Below, one piece after another: positions 7,941 through 16,409 of a DNA stretch of 64,000 nt; position 1 is the first letter of the stretch, and every line of letters starts with the position of its first letter. Source of the DNA: Spirosoma sp. 48-14. Its GTDB lineage: Bacteria; Bacteroidota; Bacteroidia; Cytophagales; Spirosomataceae. The stretch covers positions 89,026-153,025 of the forward strand of contig NZ_MKUD01000020.1 of NCBI RefSeq assembly GCF_001898575.1, in the 5' to 3' direction. The notes under the pieces are model-generated. The model ran no database searches, was not told the DNA's origin, and saw only the letters and a program-made list of their open reading frames with translations. Position numbers and translations under genes: made by a program.

Positions 7941-9833
7941 ATGAGCGACGCCATCAAACATGAGTGCGGAATTGCCCTGATTCGGCTCCGCAAACCTTAT
8001 CAATATTACATCGACAAGTACGGAACCCCTCTGTACGCAGCCAACAAGCTTTATCTGCTAATGGAAAAGCAGGTAAACCGAGGCCAGGATGGAGCCGGTA
8101 TTGCCAACATCAAACTTGATGTGCCAGCCGGTCGCCGTTATATCAGCCGATACCGCTCTGTCGATCAGCGCCCTGTAACCGACATCTTTGAGAAGGTGAA
8201 CAAAAAGTTCAGAAAGGCACTGAAAGGCAATAAGCACAAGGCTAAAGATGCCAAATGGCTTCAGGAGAACATTGCCTTTACGGGTGAGGTATGGATGGGG
8301 CACCTGCGTTACGGAACCCACGGGGCCAATGAAATCGAGAACTGCCATCCTATGCTTCGTCAAAACAACTGGCGGAGCCGGAATCTGGTCGTAGCGGGTA
8401 ACTTCAACATGACCAACGTAGACGAGCTATTTGATAAACTCGTTTCCTTGGGCCAGCATCCAAAAGATAAGGTCGATACTGTAACGGTAATGGAAAAAAT
8501 CGGGCACTTCCTGGATGAAGAGAACCAGCGCGTGTTTGATCGGTTTAAGGGAATTTACGAAAACCCTGACCTTTCCGACATTATCGAAGATAATATGGAT
8601 CTTCAGCGTGTGTTGCATCGGTCATGCCGTGATTTTGACGGGGGCTATGCAATGGTAGGTATGACTGGCTACGGGGCTGCTTTTGTGGCACGTGACCCGG
8701 CGGGTATTCGCCCGGCCTATTATTACGCCGACGATGAAATTGTTGTTGTAGCCTCGGAAAAGCCAGCGATCAAAGCGGCTTTTAATGCTGACTATAATGC
8801 CATTAAGGAAGTTCAGCCTGGGCATGCACTCATCATTGACAAGTATGGTGAGTATGCAGAGCAGCAGTTTGTAGAGCCTATTGAAAAAAAATCATGCAGT
8901 TTCGAGCGGATTTATTTCTCGCGAGCTACTGATCCCGATATCTACAATGAGCGGAAGGCACTGGGTAAACTCATGATTCCGCAGATTTTGAAAGAAGTCG
9001 ATTACGACCTCGAAAATACCGTCTTCTCCTATATTCCCAATACGGCCGAAACCGCCTTCTTTGGCATGGTCGAAGGGTTGGAAGAATACCTCTATAAGCA
9101 GCGTAAAAAAGCGATTATGGAAGGTATTCTGTTTGAAGAAGAATTAGACAGGGTACTGTCGTTCCGGCCAAGAATTGAAAAGCTGGTAGCTAAAGATGTT
9201 AAGCTTCGGACATTCATTGCCGACGATTCGCAGCGCGACGATATGGTGGCGCATGTGTACGATACGACCTTTGAAGTTATTAAAAAGGGAAAAGACAACG
9301 TTGTTGTAGTTGATGACTCGATCGTTCGTGGTACTACGCTTGAAAAAAGTATTCTGCGTATGCTGGACCGGCTTGGGCCAAAGAAGATCATTATTGTGTC
9401 GTCGGCCCCCCAGATTCGGTTCCCCGACTGCTACGGCATTGATATGTCGAAGTTTAGGGAATTTATAGCGTTCCGGGCAGCGCTTGAACTCCTCCGGGAT
9501 CGTGGTCAGGACTATTTACTCGATGAAGTATACGCTCAATGTGTGGCGGCTATCGAATCGGGTAATGCTACCCAGCAAAACTATGTGAAGGCTATCTTTG
9601 ATCCGTTTACCCACGAAGAGATTTCGAAGAAGGTGGCGGAGATTGTTACCCCCGACGATTTAAAAGCCGAGGTCGCCGTAGTGTATCAAACCGTTGAAAA
9701 CCTGCACAAAGCCTGTCCAAACCATTCGGGCGATTGGTATTTCACGGGTAATTATCCGACTCCCGGTGGAAATAATGTTGTTAATAAAGCCTTCGTTAAC
9801 TTTATGGAGGGTAAGTTGGTAAGAGCTTATTAG
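7941..9833 (+). CDS. Amidophosphoribosyltransferase-type protein, long form
   Basis: The 630-residue protein is a class II glutamine amidotransferase fused to a PRPP-binding domain. The likely nucleophile is Cys9 (MSDAIKHECGIALI), so an 8-residue propeptide would be removed. Glutaminase motifs (GHLRYGTHG, ENCHPM) are clear. The PRPP loop VVVVDDSIVRGTT lies near residue 453. It is over 100 residues longer than standard PurF, with an insertion near 60-120 and a C-terminal extension. PurF makes 5-phosphoribosylamine, the substrate of PurD encoded 6 kb upstream. It could be the main PurF or a Bacteroidota paralogue with another acceptor. Confidence 0.85.
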   Translation: MSDAIKHECGIALIRLRKPYQYYIDKYGTPLYAANKLYLLMEKQVNRGQDGAGIANIKLDVPAGRRYISRYRSVDQRPVTDIFEKVNKKFRKALKGNKHKAKDAKWLQENIAFTGEVWMGHLRYGTHGANEIENCHPMLRQNNWRSRNLVVAGNFNMTNVDELFDKLVSLGQHPKDKVDTVTVMEKIGHFLDEENQRVFDRFKGIYENPDLSDIIEDNMDLQRVLHRSCRDFDGGYAMVGMTGYGAAFVARDPAGIRPAYYYADDEIVVVASEKPAIKAAFNADYNAIKEVQPGHALIIDKYGEYAEQQFVEPIEKKSCSFERIYFSRATDPDIYNERKALGKLMIPQILKEVDYDLENTVFSYIPNTAETAFFGMVEGLEEYLYKQRKKAIMEGILFEEELDRVLSFRPRIEKLVAKDVKLRTFIADDSQRDDMVAHVYDTTFEVIKKGKDNVVVVDDSIVRGTTLEKSILRMLDRLGPKKIIIVSSAPQIRFPDCYGIDMSKFREFIAFRAALELLRDRGQDYLLDEVYAQCVAAIESGNATQQNYVKAIFDPFTHEEISKKVAEIVTPDDLKAEVAVVYQTVENLHKACPNHSGDWYFTGNYPTPGGNNVVNKAFVNFMEGKLVRAY

Positions 9834-9849
9834 GACAAGGAAATCGAAT

Positions 9850-9905
9850 AAAAAGTTGGGAACAGAAAGGACAAACAGTGTAGCCCTTTCTGTTCCCAAC
9901 TTTTT
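9850..9905. terminator. Bidirectional terminator
   Basis: A perfect 21-bp stem (9850-9870 with 9885-9905), flanked by A and T runs, separates the amidotransferase gene from the convergent haloperoxidase. It ends 3 nt from the full-length stop (9909) of the latter. Confidence 0.9.
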
Positions 9906-9908
9906 CTA

Positions 9909-11330
9909 TTAGCTATTGGACTTAGCCCAAACCAGTGCATTCACATTGGCACCAATCTTTTTACCTTCGGTCAGCCCGGTTTCGTTGTCCTGATGCGTGT
10001 GAATATTGCCATAGAAACGCGAATCGGCAGACTCTTGAGCAGCTTGTACAAATGAGCTAAAGGATCAGGCTTTAAATTCAACATTGCGCTGAGCATCTTT
10101 CGCTCTGCCTATATGAGAGTCATCTGTAAAGGCAAAGTTATCTCCATAAAGGGCAGTCAGTACGGTGGCTGAAGCTGACGATTGCGTAGCGTGCCCGGAT
10201 GGATAACCCGGAAAAGGTGGAGCGGGCCAGAAAGGGACCCACTTAGGGTCGATAGTCAGGCGTACGTAGGTGTAGGGCCGTAAATTATTATAGGTGTATT
10301 TACAGCGCCAGCATAAGATAAAAGCATCGGCTACTGAAATTCCTGTTCTGGCAAATGTTTCAGCCGCTTTTCCCAAGTCTGCTTTCGCCGTGGTTATAGC
10401 GATACGAGCAATGCTGTACGAATGTCCGGGAGGGGTAAAGGTTTCTGCCGGATTATCGGCCCACCAGACAGCTATTTCTTTTTCTGTCTGAGTTAAGGTC
10501 TGCGATTTCTTGTATACATCCAGATATTGGCCGAATATAGTTGACTTAACATCTGTCGAGTAGGCGAGTGGTTTGGGCATAGGTAAGGCGTTGTTGGCCT
10601 TCACAAACGTCCGAACCTGACCCCAATAGGGTTGCATTGGTATCTTCTGTCCGTTTTCGGTAGGTTGCCACAGGCCCGGCCCGGTCGGCACTACATAGCT
10701 TGCTGGAAAATTGCGTGTGTATCCTTCATGGCCGCCATCCGTTTTCGACCAGTCAAAAATGGCATCGGCAATTTTTTTTCCAAACTCGATTGACCGTTGA
10801 TTAACCGCATCATCTGTATCCTTATTGGCATTCAGGTTGACGGTTTCCAGGGAATCAATCAAGGCTTTATTGGCGGCACTTGTGGTAGGGTATAGGCTGC
10901 GTAGGATGGCCGCTTCGGCCGCATTGGCACTTAAGGCCCAGTTGTAGGTTTTGCCTGACTCAACTTGTGGTAGTGCTGTCAACCCCTGGAGTTGGCCTAC
11001 CAACGATTTTCGGTTGGCAATACCCGGTACGACCGCTTCATACATGGTAACGCCAGCATAGCCGTATGCGCGTGAAGCAACGGGGGGCGTAAAGCCAGCC
11101 GTTGTTTTGGTTAATTTCAACTGCAAAGCAGCCCAGGCAGTGGCGACATCGTTTTTATATTCGGTTGCAGGTTTTCCCGCTCCTATTGTTGGTTGTACGT
11201 CGTCGGTAGGTTGTTTCCGGCAGGCCTGCAATAAAGCGACTAACAGTACTACTGCTAAAATATTTTGGTAGCTATGGTTGATCGATCGGGTTGAAGAGTG
11301 GTAACGTTTCGAACGGAGACCTGTGTTCAT
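9909..11330 (-). pseudogene. Vanadium-dependent haloperoxidase (PAP2 superfamily), interrupted by an in-frame TGA
   Basis: The frame runs 421 codons from 11330, meets TGA at 10065-10067, then continues in the same frame for another 51 codons to TAA at 9909-9911. Upstream of the TGA are a lipobox (LLQAC), the motif YNNLRPYTYVR and YPSGHATQSSAS. Downstream is SRFYGNIHTHQDNETG, the third conserved active-site block of the family, then GLTEGKKIG. The stop therefore cuts off essential residues. The TGA probably replaces an Arg codon (CGA to TGA). The intact enzyme would oxidise halides with peroxide outside the cytoplasm. Read-through or a sequencing error are alternatives. Confidence 0.8.
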
Positions 11331-11406
11331 GGGATTGACGGAGTAAAGGTGTCCTTACATTAACTAGTCATTTAATTGTCAATCAGGACACTTACAAAAA
11401 CACTGC

Positions 11407-11414
11407 CAAACTTA
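11407..11414 (-). promoter_or_regulatory. Possible -7 box of the haloperoxidase gene
   Basis: TAAGTTTG on the minus strand lies about 77 nt upstream of the start at 11330. No convincing -33 TTG was found. Confidence 0.35.
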
Positions 11415-11473
11415 CCTGCTGATCAAGGGGATAGTATTTAGAAGTCGAAAGTGAACGAACTCCAGTTTCGTTG

Positions 11474-11481
11474 TACATTTG
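11474..11481 (+). promoter_or_regulatory. Possible -7 box of dnaG
   Basis: TACATTTG fits TAnnTTTG and lies 27 nt upstream of the dnaG ATG. The -33 element is not clear. Confidence 0.4.
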
Positions 11482-11508
11482 ATATACTGATTAAACCAAG
11501 CCTACTCA

Positions 11509-13587
11509 ATGCGCATTCCTGAAGAAACAGTAGAACGAATTCGCCAGTCTGCCGATATTCTGGAAGTAATCAACGACTTTGTTTCGCTGAAGAAGCGCGG
11601 TAGCAATTATATTGCCTGCTGCCCTTTTCATAATGAGAAAACGCCGTCGTTCAACGTGAACCCCAGTCGACAGATCTACAAATGCTTTGGTTGTGGAAAG
11701 GCTGGCGATGCGGTTCGGTTTGTAATGGACATTGAAAATATTGGCTATGGTGAGGCCCTTCGTTATCTGGCTAAAAAGTATGGCGTTGAAATCGAAGAGC
11801 AGGAGCAAACGCCCGAGGACTTACTGCGCCAGAATGAGCGTGAAAGCCTACTGATCGTCCTCAATTTTGCCAAAACGTTTTTTCAGGAAACACTGCTCAA
11901 CTCCGATGAAGGGAAGAGTATAGGGCTCAGTTATTTTCGTGAGCGCGGTTTTTCAAACCCCACTATCGAAGCGTTTGAGTTGGGCTACACACTCGATCAG
12001 TGGGATGTGCTGTTGAAGGAAGGCCAGCGACGAGGATATAGTGTGGAGTTACTGGAAAAGGCTGGTCTTGTTTTAAGTAAAGAAGGAGCCGAGGGTAAAG
12101 ACCGTAAAATATTTGACCGTTTTCGGGGAAGGGTCATGTTTCCGATCCATAATGTATCAGGGCGTGTCATTGCGTTTGGAGCCCGAATCCTGAAAACGGA
12201 TAAGAATCAACCCAAATACCTCAACTCGCCCGAAACGACTGTTTATCATAAAAGTCAGGTCTTGTATGGGATCTATCAGGCTAAACAAACCATCCGGCAG
12301 GAGGATGTCTGTTACCTGACCGAAGGGTACACGGACGTGATTTCGCTGCATCAGGCTGGAATCAAAAACGTAGTTGCTTCCTCAGGAACGTCGCTAACCA
12401 CGGAGCAAATCCGGCTGATTTCCCGCTTTACACCAAACGTTACCATTCTGTATGATGGAGATGCGGCCGGTATCAAAGCGGCTCTGCGTGGTCTTGATAT
12501 GGTGCTGGAAGAAGGGCTAAATCTCAGACTCCTGCTATTGCCCGATGGCGAAGACCCGGATAGCTATGTGCATAAAGTCGGAGCCGAAGCGTTCAAGTCA
12601 TACATTCAAACCCACTCGCAGGATTTTATTGATTTTAAAGCGAGTCGTTGGCTAACGGAAGCAGGTGACAATCCGCTGAAACGAGCCGAAGGTATTTCAG
12701 ATGTATGTGCAAGTATTACAAAAATTCCGGATCCACTCAAACGGCAGACACTTTCGCAGCGAGTAGCCCAAGTCTTTCATGTGAGTGAACAATCGGTTAT
12801 TTCCGAAATAAACCGATTACTGAGAAAGCAGCAGGATCAGCATAAGAAGGACTACGAACGACAACAGCAACGTAGTTCTCCTAATAAGACCTCTGCTAAT
12901 TCAAGTAATACTTTAACAGCTGGTGAGCCTTCACTGGACGACATCAATGCGCTCCTGGATGGCTTTAGTGAAGAAGCTCCAGAAATGGCTGGCTTTGGGG
13001 ATACAGCCCCGCCAGTGCAATCATCGGCTAATCTTTCAAAAGCTGTCAGGACGCCTATATCCTATCAGGAGGAGGAATGTATTCGATTGTTGATGAACTA
13101 TGGAGCTCGCGAATTGGAGCCTGGCATTTCACTGTGCCAGTATGTGCTTGATGAACTGCACGAAATAGAGTTTCAGACAGCCCCTTACAACGTCATGCTG
13201 GCACTGTTTCGGGAAGCCTATAGCAGGGGCGAGATCTTAACAGCCAATGATTTCCTTAATCGTAAGATAACGGATGAAACGGACTTGCAAAACCGAGCTA
13301 TTCACCTAACGACCCCTCGGTATGAGATTAGTGAGGGGTGGTTAAAACATGAGATTTTCGTGCCTTCGGAGGAGGAAATAAGCATTCTAGCCGACGCTGC
13401 CTATCGGAATATTCTTCGAATCAAGAAAATGATGGCTGAGAAGCGAATGGGCGAACTACAACAGTTAATGCGAGAATCTCGTAATAAATCACCCGAAGAA
13501 GCGGATCAGATTCTACTGGAGTTCATGCACTACAAGCGCATTGATATGCAAATTTCAGGGCTATTGGGGACCGTAATTTCCGGTTAA
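11509..13587 (+). CDS. dnaG: DNA primase DnaG
   Basis: The 692-residue protein starts with the CHC2 zinc-binding domain (ligands C38, H41, C59, C62 in CCPFHNEKTPSF and YKCFGCGKAGDA). The RNA polymerase core follows, with a TOPRIM domain (CYLTEGYTDVISLHQAG near 267; LYDGDAAGIKAALRGLD near 317). A Ser/Gln-rich linker (about 440-480) leads to the C-terminal helicase-interaction region. It makes RNA primers at the replication fork together with DnaB. It is a single gene followed by its own terminator. Confidence 0.97.
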   Translation: MRIPEETVERIRQSADILEVINDFVSLKKRGSNYIACCPFHNEKTPSFNVNPSRQIYKCFGCGKAGDAVRFVMDIENIGYGEALRYLAKKYGVEIEEQEQTPEDLLRQNERESLLIVLNFAKTFFQETLLNSDEGKSIGLSYFRERGFSNPTIEAFELGYTLDQWDVLLKEGQRRGYSVELLEKAGLVLSKEGAEGKDRKIFDRFRGRVMFPIHNVSGRVIAFGARILKTDKNQPKYLNSPETTVYHKSQVLYGIYQAKQTIRQEDVCYLTEGYTDVISLHQAGIKNVVASSGTSLTTEQIRLISRFTPNVTILYDGDAAGIKAALRGLDMVLEEGLNLRLLLLPDGEDPDSYVHKVGAEAFKSYIQTHSQDFIDFKASRWLTEAGDNPLKRAEGISDVCASITKIPDPLKRQTLSQRVAQVFHVSEQSVISEINRLLRKQQDQHKKDYERQQQRSSPNKTSANSSNTLTAGEPSLDDINALLDGFSEEAPEMAGFGDTAPPVQSSANLSKAVRTPISYQEEECIRLLMNYGARELEPGISLCQYVLDELHEIEFQTAPYNVMLALFREAYSRGEILTANDFLNRKITDETDLQNRAIHLTTPRYEISEGWLKHEIFVPSEEEISILADAAYRNILRIKKMMAEKRMGELQQLMRESRNKSPEEADQILLEFMHYKRIDMQISGLLGTVISG

Positions 13588-13605
13588 GCGGTACTACCAC
13601 GTAAA

Positions 13606-13637
13606 AAGCCCTGGCTATAAAGTTATAACCAGGGCTT
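13606..13637. terminator. Terminator after dnaG
   Basis: A 9-bp GC-rich stem (13606-13614 with 13629-13637) lies between dnaG and the convergent hypothetical gene. Confidence 0.75.
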
Positions 13638-13664
13638 ACCTTTATCATTAGGAGAGGGTGAACG

Positions 13665-14060
13665 CTATGCCTGGGCGACCGTCATGGCGCCAATTACGCC
13701 GACTAGCTCGGCGTCGATTTTACGGTTTAATTCACGCAAAAGATTTGCATGAGTATGCAGTTGGCCGGGCTTGGAAGGAAGCGCCGAGCGGCCTGACTTT
13801 GACATGGGAGCCATATCGAACAACAGGGTCATGAGTACGTCGCTCATTTGTTCACGCAGTTCGATTAACTTCCGCAAGCGGGTTCGGCTCACTGTCGATT
13901 GACGAGAGGACGAAGCCTGTAATGAATGAATGACCTGGTTCAACTTAGCATAACGACGATGGAAAGCATCCGTTGCGCTTGCCCATTCCATAACCAGTTT
14001 CTGAATTTCCTCAGCCGACGCTTCGTAGCCGAAAAATTTTGTTGCTTCCTCCTGATTCAT
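13665..14060 (-). CDS. Hypothetical helical protein
   Basis: I do not recognise this 131-residue protein. It is mostly helical and begins MNQEEATKFFGYEASAEEIQ. The middle is basic and Ser/Arg-rich (SSSRQSTVSRTRLRKLIELR), and the C-terminal half contains THANLLRELNRKIDAELVG. The frame is open upstream to 14174, but that extension runs through the TGAAATCAC repeat cluster, so the Met at 14060 is the better start. It is divergent from the LuxR-type gene and shares its repeat-bearing upstream region, which suggests joint regulation. Confidence 0.6.
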   Translation of the reverse strand: MNQEEATKFFGYEASAEEIQKLVMEWASATDAFHRRYAKLNQVIHSLQASSSRQSTVSRTRLRKLIELREQMSDVLMTLLFDMAPMSKSGRSALPSKPGQLHTHANLLRELNRKIDAELVGVIGAMTVAQA

Positions 14061-14141
14061 CACCCTTGCTTGAGAATTTCTGTTTGTGCGATTGACTGAA
14101 TCAAAAGTATGTCTGTTCCCTTGCTGTAAGCAAATGGTCAT

Positions 14142-14260
14142 GCGTGAAATCACCCATTTTGAGTATGAAATCACCCATAAAGTGCGAAATCACCCTGGAT
14201 TTCGCGTGAAATAACGCCTAAAGCCGTCTGAAGTCACGGTAGGCTATGCGTGAAATCACT
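14142..14260 (+). repeat. Cluster of six TGAAATCAC repeats at about 21 bp period
   Basis: The units resemble gcgTGAAATCACcc. The G of each TGA falls at 14146, 14167, 14186, 14208, 14230 and 14252, giving steps of 21, 19, 22, 22 and 22 bp, so all units face the same side of the helix. Units 4 and 5 are degenerate (tgaaataac, tgaagtcac). The best units also contain a small dyad, GTGA-AA-TCAC. The cluster lies between the divergent hypothetical gene (13665-14060) and the LuxR-type gene (14378). Confidence 0.85.
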
Positions 14261-14317
14261 GTTAACAATTAAGCTTTAGTGGACACTTTTGTCTGAAAAT
14301 GGAGTATTTAGTTTATA

Positions 14318-14350
14318 TGGTGTTACCATTATTGAAGAATTGGTGTTACC
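14318..14350 (+). repeat. Direct repeat TGGTGTTACC x2
   Basis: TGGTGTTACC occurs at 14318-14327 and again at 14341-14350 (23 bp step), ending 27 nt before the LuxR-type start codon. It may be an operator or promoter-proximal site. Confidence 0.6.
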
Positions 14351-14377
14351 TTCATGCACCCATATATGTAATCGATC

Positions 14378-15073
14378 ATGAACCAATCAACTGGTGTCCA
14401 GGAGGGCACTAAAAACTTTGCTATTCGCAGGCGAGACTTTTCGATTCTCGTCGCTCAATCGGAGTTATTCAACTGCGAGGTATTGAGTCAGCTTTTACGG
14501 GAGCAGGGGTATAATGTCGTCGGCCGGGCGGTCGAGATGGAAGATACCCTACAGCAGATTCGGGTCAAACGCCCTAAATGCGTTATTGTCGAATCAGAAA
14601 TTTCAGGACAGGGCAGTCTGGATATCGTAGAGCAAACTCGAAGTGCCAATCAGCAGACCCGATTTATTCTATACACCCGTAAGCCTGATCTGCGTACCAT
14701 CGCATATGCTATGCAAAAGGGCTTTTTTGGCTTCCTTTACGCTTCCGACGGGCTTGATGAACTCTATCGCTGCTTCCAGACGGTAAGTAATGGTGGTTGC
14801 TACTACAGCAACGGTTTTATGGACTTGTTGCGGAATTTCGGCGTTAATGTCATTTCCGACGACACACGCGAAGAACTCAATCGGCTGACTGATAGAGAAC
14901 GGGAAGTATTACGTATGATTGCGAGTGGGGATACCTGCGCTGATATTGCTGAACGATTAAATATTAGCTATCGGACAGCAGTAAACCACAAAGCGCATAT
15001 TGCCCGGAAGCTAAACCTGAAAAGCTGCCGGGAATTACCCCGCTATGGTATCTCTGTAAAGAACTATCTATGA
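14378..15073 (+). CDS. LuxR/NarL-type response regulator with degenerate receiver domain
   Basis: The 231-residue protein has a receiver-like domain (about 20-145) and a C-terminal LuxR-type HTH (about 165-225: LTDREREVLRMIASGDTCADI, then ISYRTAVNHKAHIARKL). The receiver lacks the acidic pair at the end of strand 1 (ILVAQSE). The phosphoacceptor position appears to be Glu72 (CVIVESEIS) instead of Asp, and the conserved Lys is missing (GFLYASDG). It is therefore probably not switched by phosphorylation, or is locked on. Two sets of direct repeats lie directly upstream. Confidence 0.88.
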   Translation: MNQSTGVQEGTKNFAIRRRDFSILVAQSELFNCEVLSQLLREQGYNVVGRAVEMEDTLQQIRVKRPKCVIVESEISGQGSLDIVEQTRSANQQTRFILYTRKPDLRTIAYAMQKGFFGFLYASDGLDELYRCFQTVSNGGCYYSNGFMDLLRNFGVNVISDDTREELNRLTDREREVLRMIASGDTCADIAERLNISYRTAVNHKAHIARKLNLKSCRELPRYGISVKNYL

Positions 15074-15083
15074 GTTAGATAGG

Positions 15084-15200
15084 TTAGCTTACTTCAAGTA
15101 ATTCTTTATTTTCTTTCTGCACCCACTCACGAAGCTCCTGCATCCTCGTGCGTGGAATTACTATGTCTTGATTTTTTGGGTATTGTGAAGTAAGGAGGTT
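15084..15200 (-). pseudogene. Remnant of a LytTR-type regulator (C-terminal end only)
   Basis: The minus-strand frame ending at TAA 15084-15086 encodes QDIVIPRTRMQELREWVQ. This closely matches the C-terminus of the LytTR protein encoded at 16410-17414 (HEIIVPRVRMQEFREWLQ), with 11 of 18 identical. An in-frame stop directly upstream (15201-15203) and the lack of similarity beyond show that only the end of the gene survives. Confidence 0.7.
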
Positions 15201-15227
15201 TTATTTACTGATCATCATTTCTATGAC

Positions 15228-15377
15228 TCAATACGTATTTATCATAAAGTATAACCCTATCATACTAATTAGTATTAACGTTCTCCTGTCAGTTGTATTG
15301 GTACTTCCAATAAAACCTGCCTTATATGTAAAGTAAAGGATTCCAATTACACCAATTATTACTAATCCCAGCTTCAT
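15228..15377 (-). CDS. Possible 49-residue small membrane protein
   Basis: An ATG at 15377 opens a 49-codon frame. The product has two hydrophobic segments (LGLVIIGVIGILYF; LILISMIGLYFM) around a polar loop (STNTTDRRT). I do not recognise it, and no clear Shine-Dalgarno site is seen, which is common in Bacteroidota. It lies just upstream of the LytTR remnant on the same strand. The two-helix pattern in AT-rich DNA could also arise by chance. Confidence 0.4.
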   Translation of the reverse strand: MKLGLVIIGVIGILYFTYKAGFIGSTNTTDRRTLILISMIGLYFMINTY

Positions 15378-15952
15378 AATAACTAAATATGATGTATTAC
15401 TCTGAATAGATTGTTTTTACAATGTACCTATTTGCTTCTATATACTTGCACATGAGAACCAATGATTGAAAATAGCCTAAGTTTTACAAGTGCTATCAGT
15501 CCCCACTACAATACCCCCAATTCCTATCTGAATCTGTTGAGTTTTGTGTGATAATTATCCAGATCATGATGGATTTTGTTTCTATTTAATGTCTGTCACT
15601 GATCTATATCTTATAGCAATTATAAATATCCAATGCCAATTTCTAAAGTTAATAGGCTTTTTAGCTTCTGCTTTTATCTCGCTTAAACAAGACAAAGGCG
15701 ATTGTTCAGCGACTTAAGTGTTTGTCCCTTAGCTACTATGGTGATACTTTTTATTGTTGGCTAATGCACGATAATAGGCTTGGAGCTTTTATTTACTCAA
15801 TCATCGTACCGTATTGAAATGAGAGAGGTAAAATTAGTATTGCTAGTCCTAGTTGGTCCCTTCAGAATTTACAGTAAGGCGTATATACAATAAGGGAGAT
15901 TGGTGTTGAATGTTGAAAGTAGTATGTATTGACCCAGAAACAAACCTGAGAT

Positions 15953-16003
15953 GTGTAAAATCACCATTTCACTGGACGAAATCACTAAAAAAAGACGCGA
16001 AAG
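15953..16003 (+). repeat. Second TGAAATCAC repeat cluster, three units
   Basis: The units gTAAAATCACc, aCGAAATCACt and gCGAAAggc have their aligned second base at 15957, 15978 and 15999, giving exact 21-bp steps. The third unit is weak. The orientation is the same as in the first cluster. Confidence 0.7.
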
Positions 16004-16148
16004 GCTGAACTAATGCTGAATAGGATACAAAACCGGTGAGTAAGAGGGGACGAGTCCCTAAAGTTGCTTCGTGTCTGGATAAATAATCAGATTTTGATGC
16101 TTAAACAGGTGTCTGACCAGGAAAGCTTACATATACTTACTATATAGT

Positions 16149-16180
16149 TGATTTCGCGCACGAAATGAGTGATTTCAGGC
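16149..16180 (-). repeat. Third TGAAATCAC repeat pair, inverted orientation
   Basis: On the minus strand the units CCTGAAATCACTC and GCGCGAAATCAAC lie 21 bp apart. They sit 230 nt downstream of the LytTR gene stop. Confidence 0.7.
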
Positions 16181-16409
16181 GATAGGTATTTTGTTTATTA
16201 AACGGACTACTAATCTTTGTTCAGGGGAGCCGAAGTAGTATATGCAGTGATAGGTGGATGTGGCTGGTGTCAGGCTTGAGGAGTGAAGCTTACGTAGTTT
16301 CGTCTTATCAGTTAAGACGCATTTAAGATGCTTCCTTCGTCGGCATGACAAAAGCGATATACCAAAATTAAAGGCTGGGTTGTAGAGGTGATTGTGAAGA
16401 GAAACTGCC

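Larger units (their letters stand above)
15378..16409. other. 1.0 kb AT-rich spacer without a convincing gene
   Basis: This spacer holds two further TGAAATCAC repeat clusters (about 15953-16003 and 16149-16180), listed separately. Only very short frames are seen, for example 32 codons from 15920 starting MLKVVCIDPETN, which faintly recalls the start of a receiver domain. With the LytTR remnant beside it, the spacer looks like decayed regulatory-gene sequence. Confidence 0.6.

Noticed and set aside
10065..10067. In-frame TGA as a selenocysteine codon in the haloperoxidase
   Set aside because: No selenocysteine machinery or SECIS-like hairpin is seen, the family does not use selenocysteine, and the position corresponds to an ordinary Arg-type residue in KARSF-like context.
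14142..14260. Possible CRISPR array from regularly spaced repeats
   Set aside because: The conserved unit is only about 9-12 nt, the gaps are about 10 nt, units vary, and no cas genes are near. The 21-bp step fits a regulatory array.
15818..15952. Very short frames (24-32 codons) in the regulatory spacer
   Set aside because: Too short and without coding signals, though one (from 15920) faintly resembles a receiver start and could be a further fossil.
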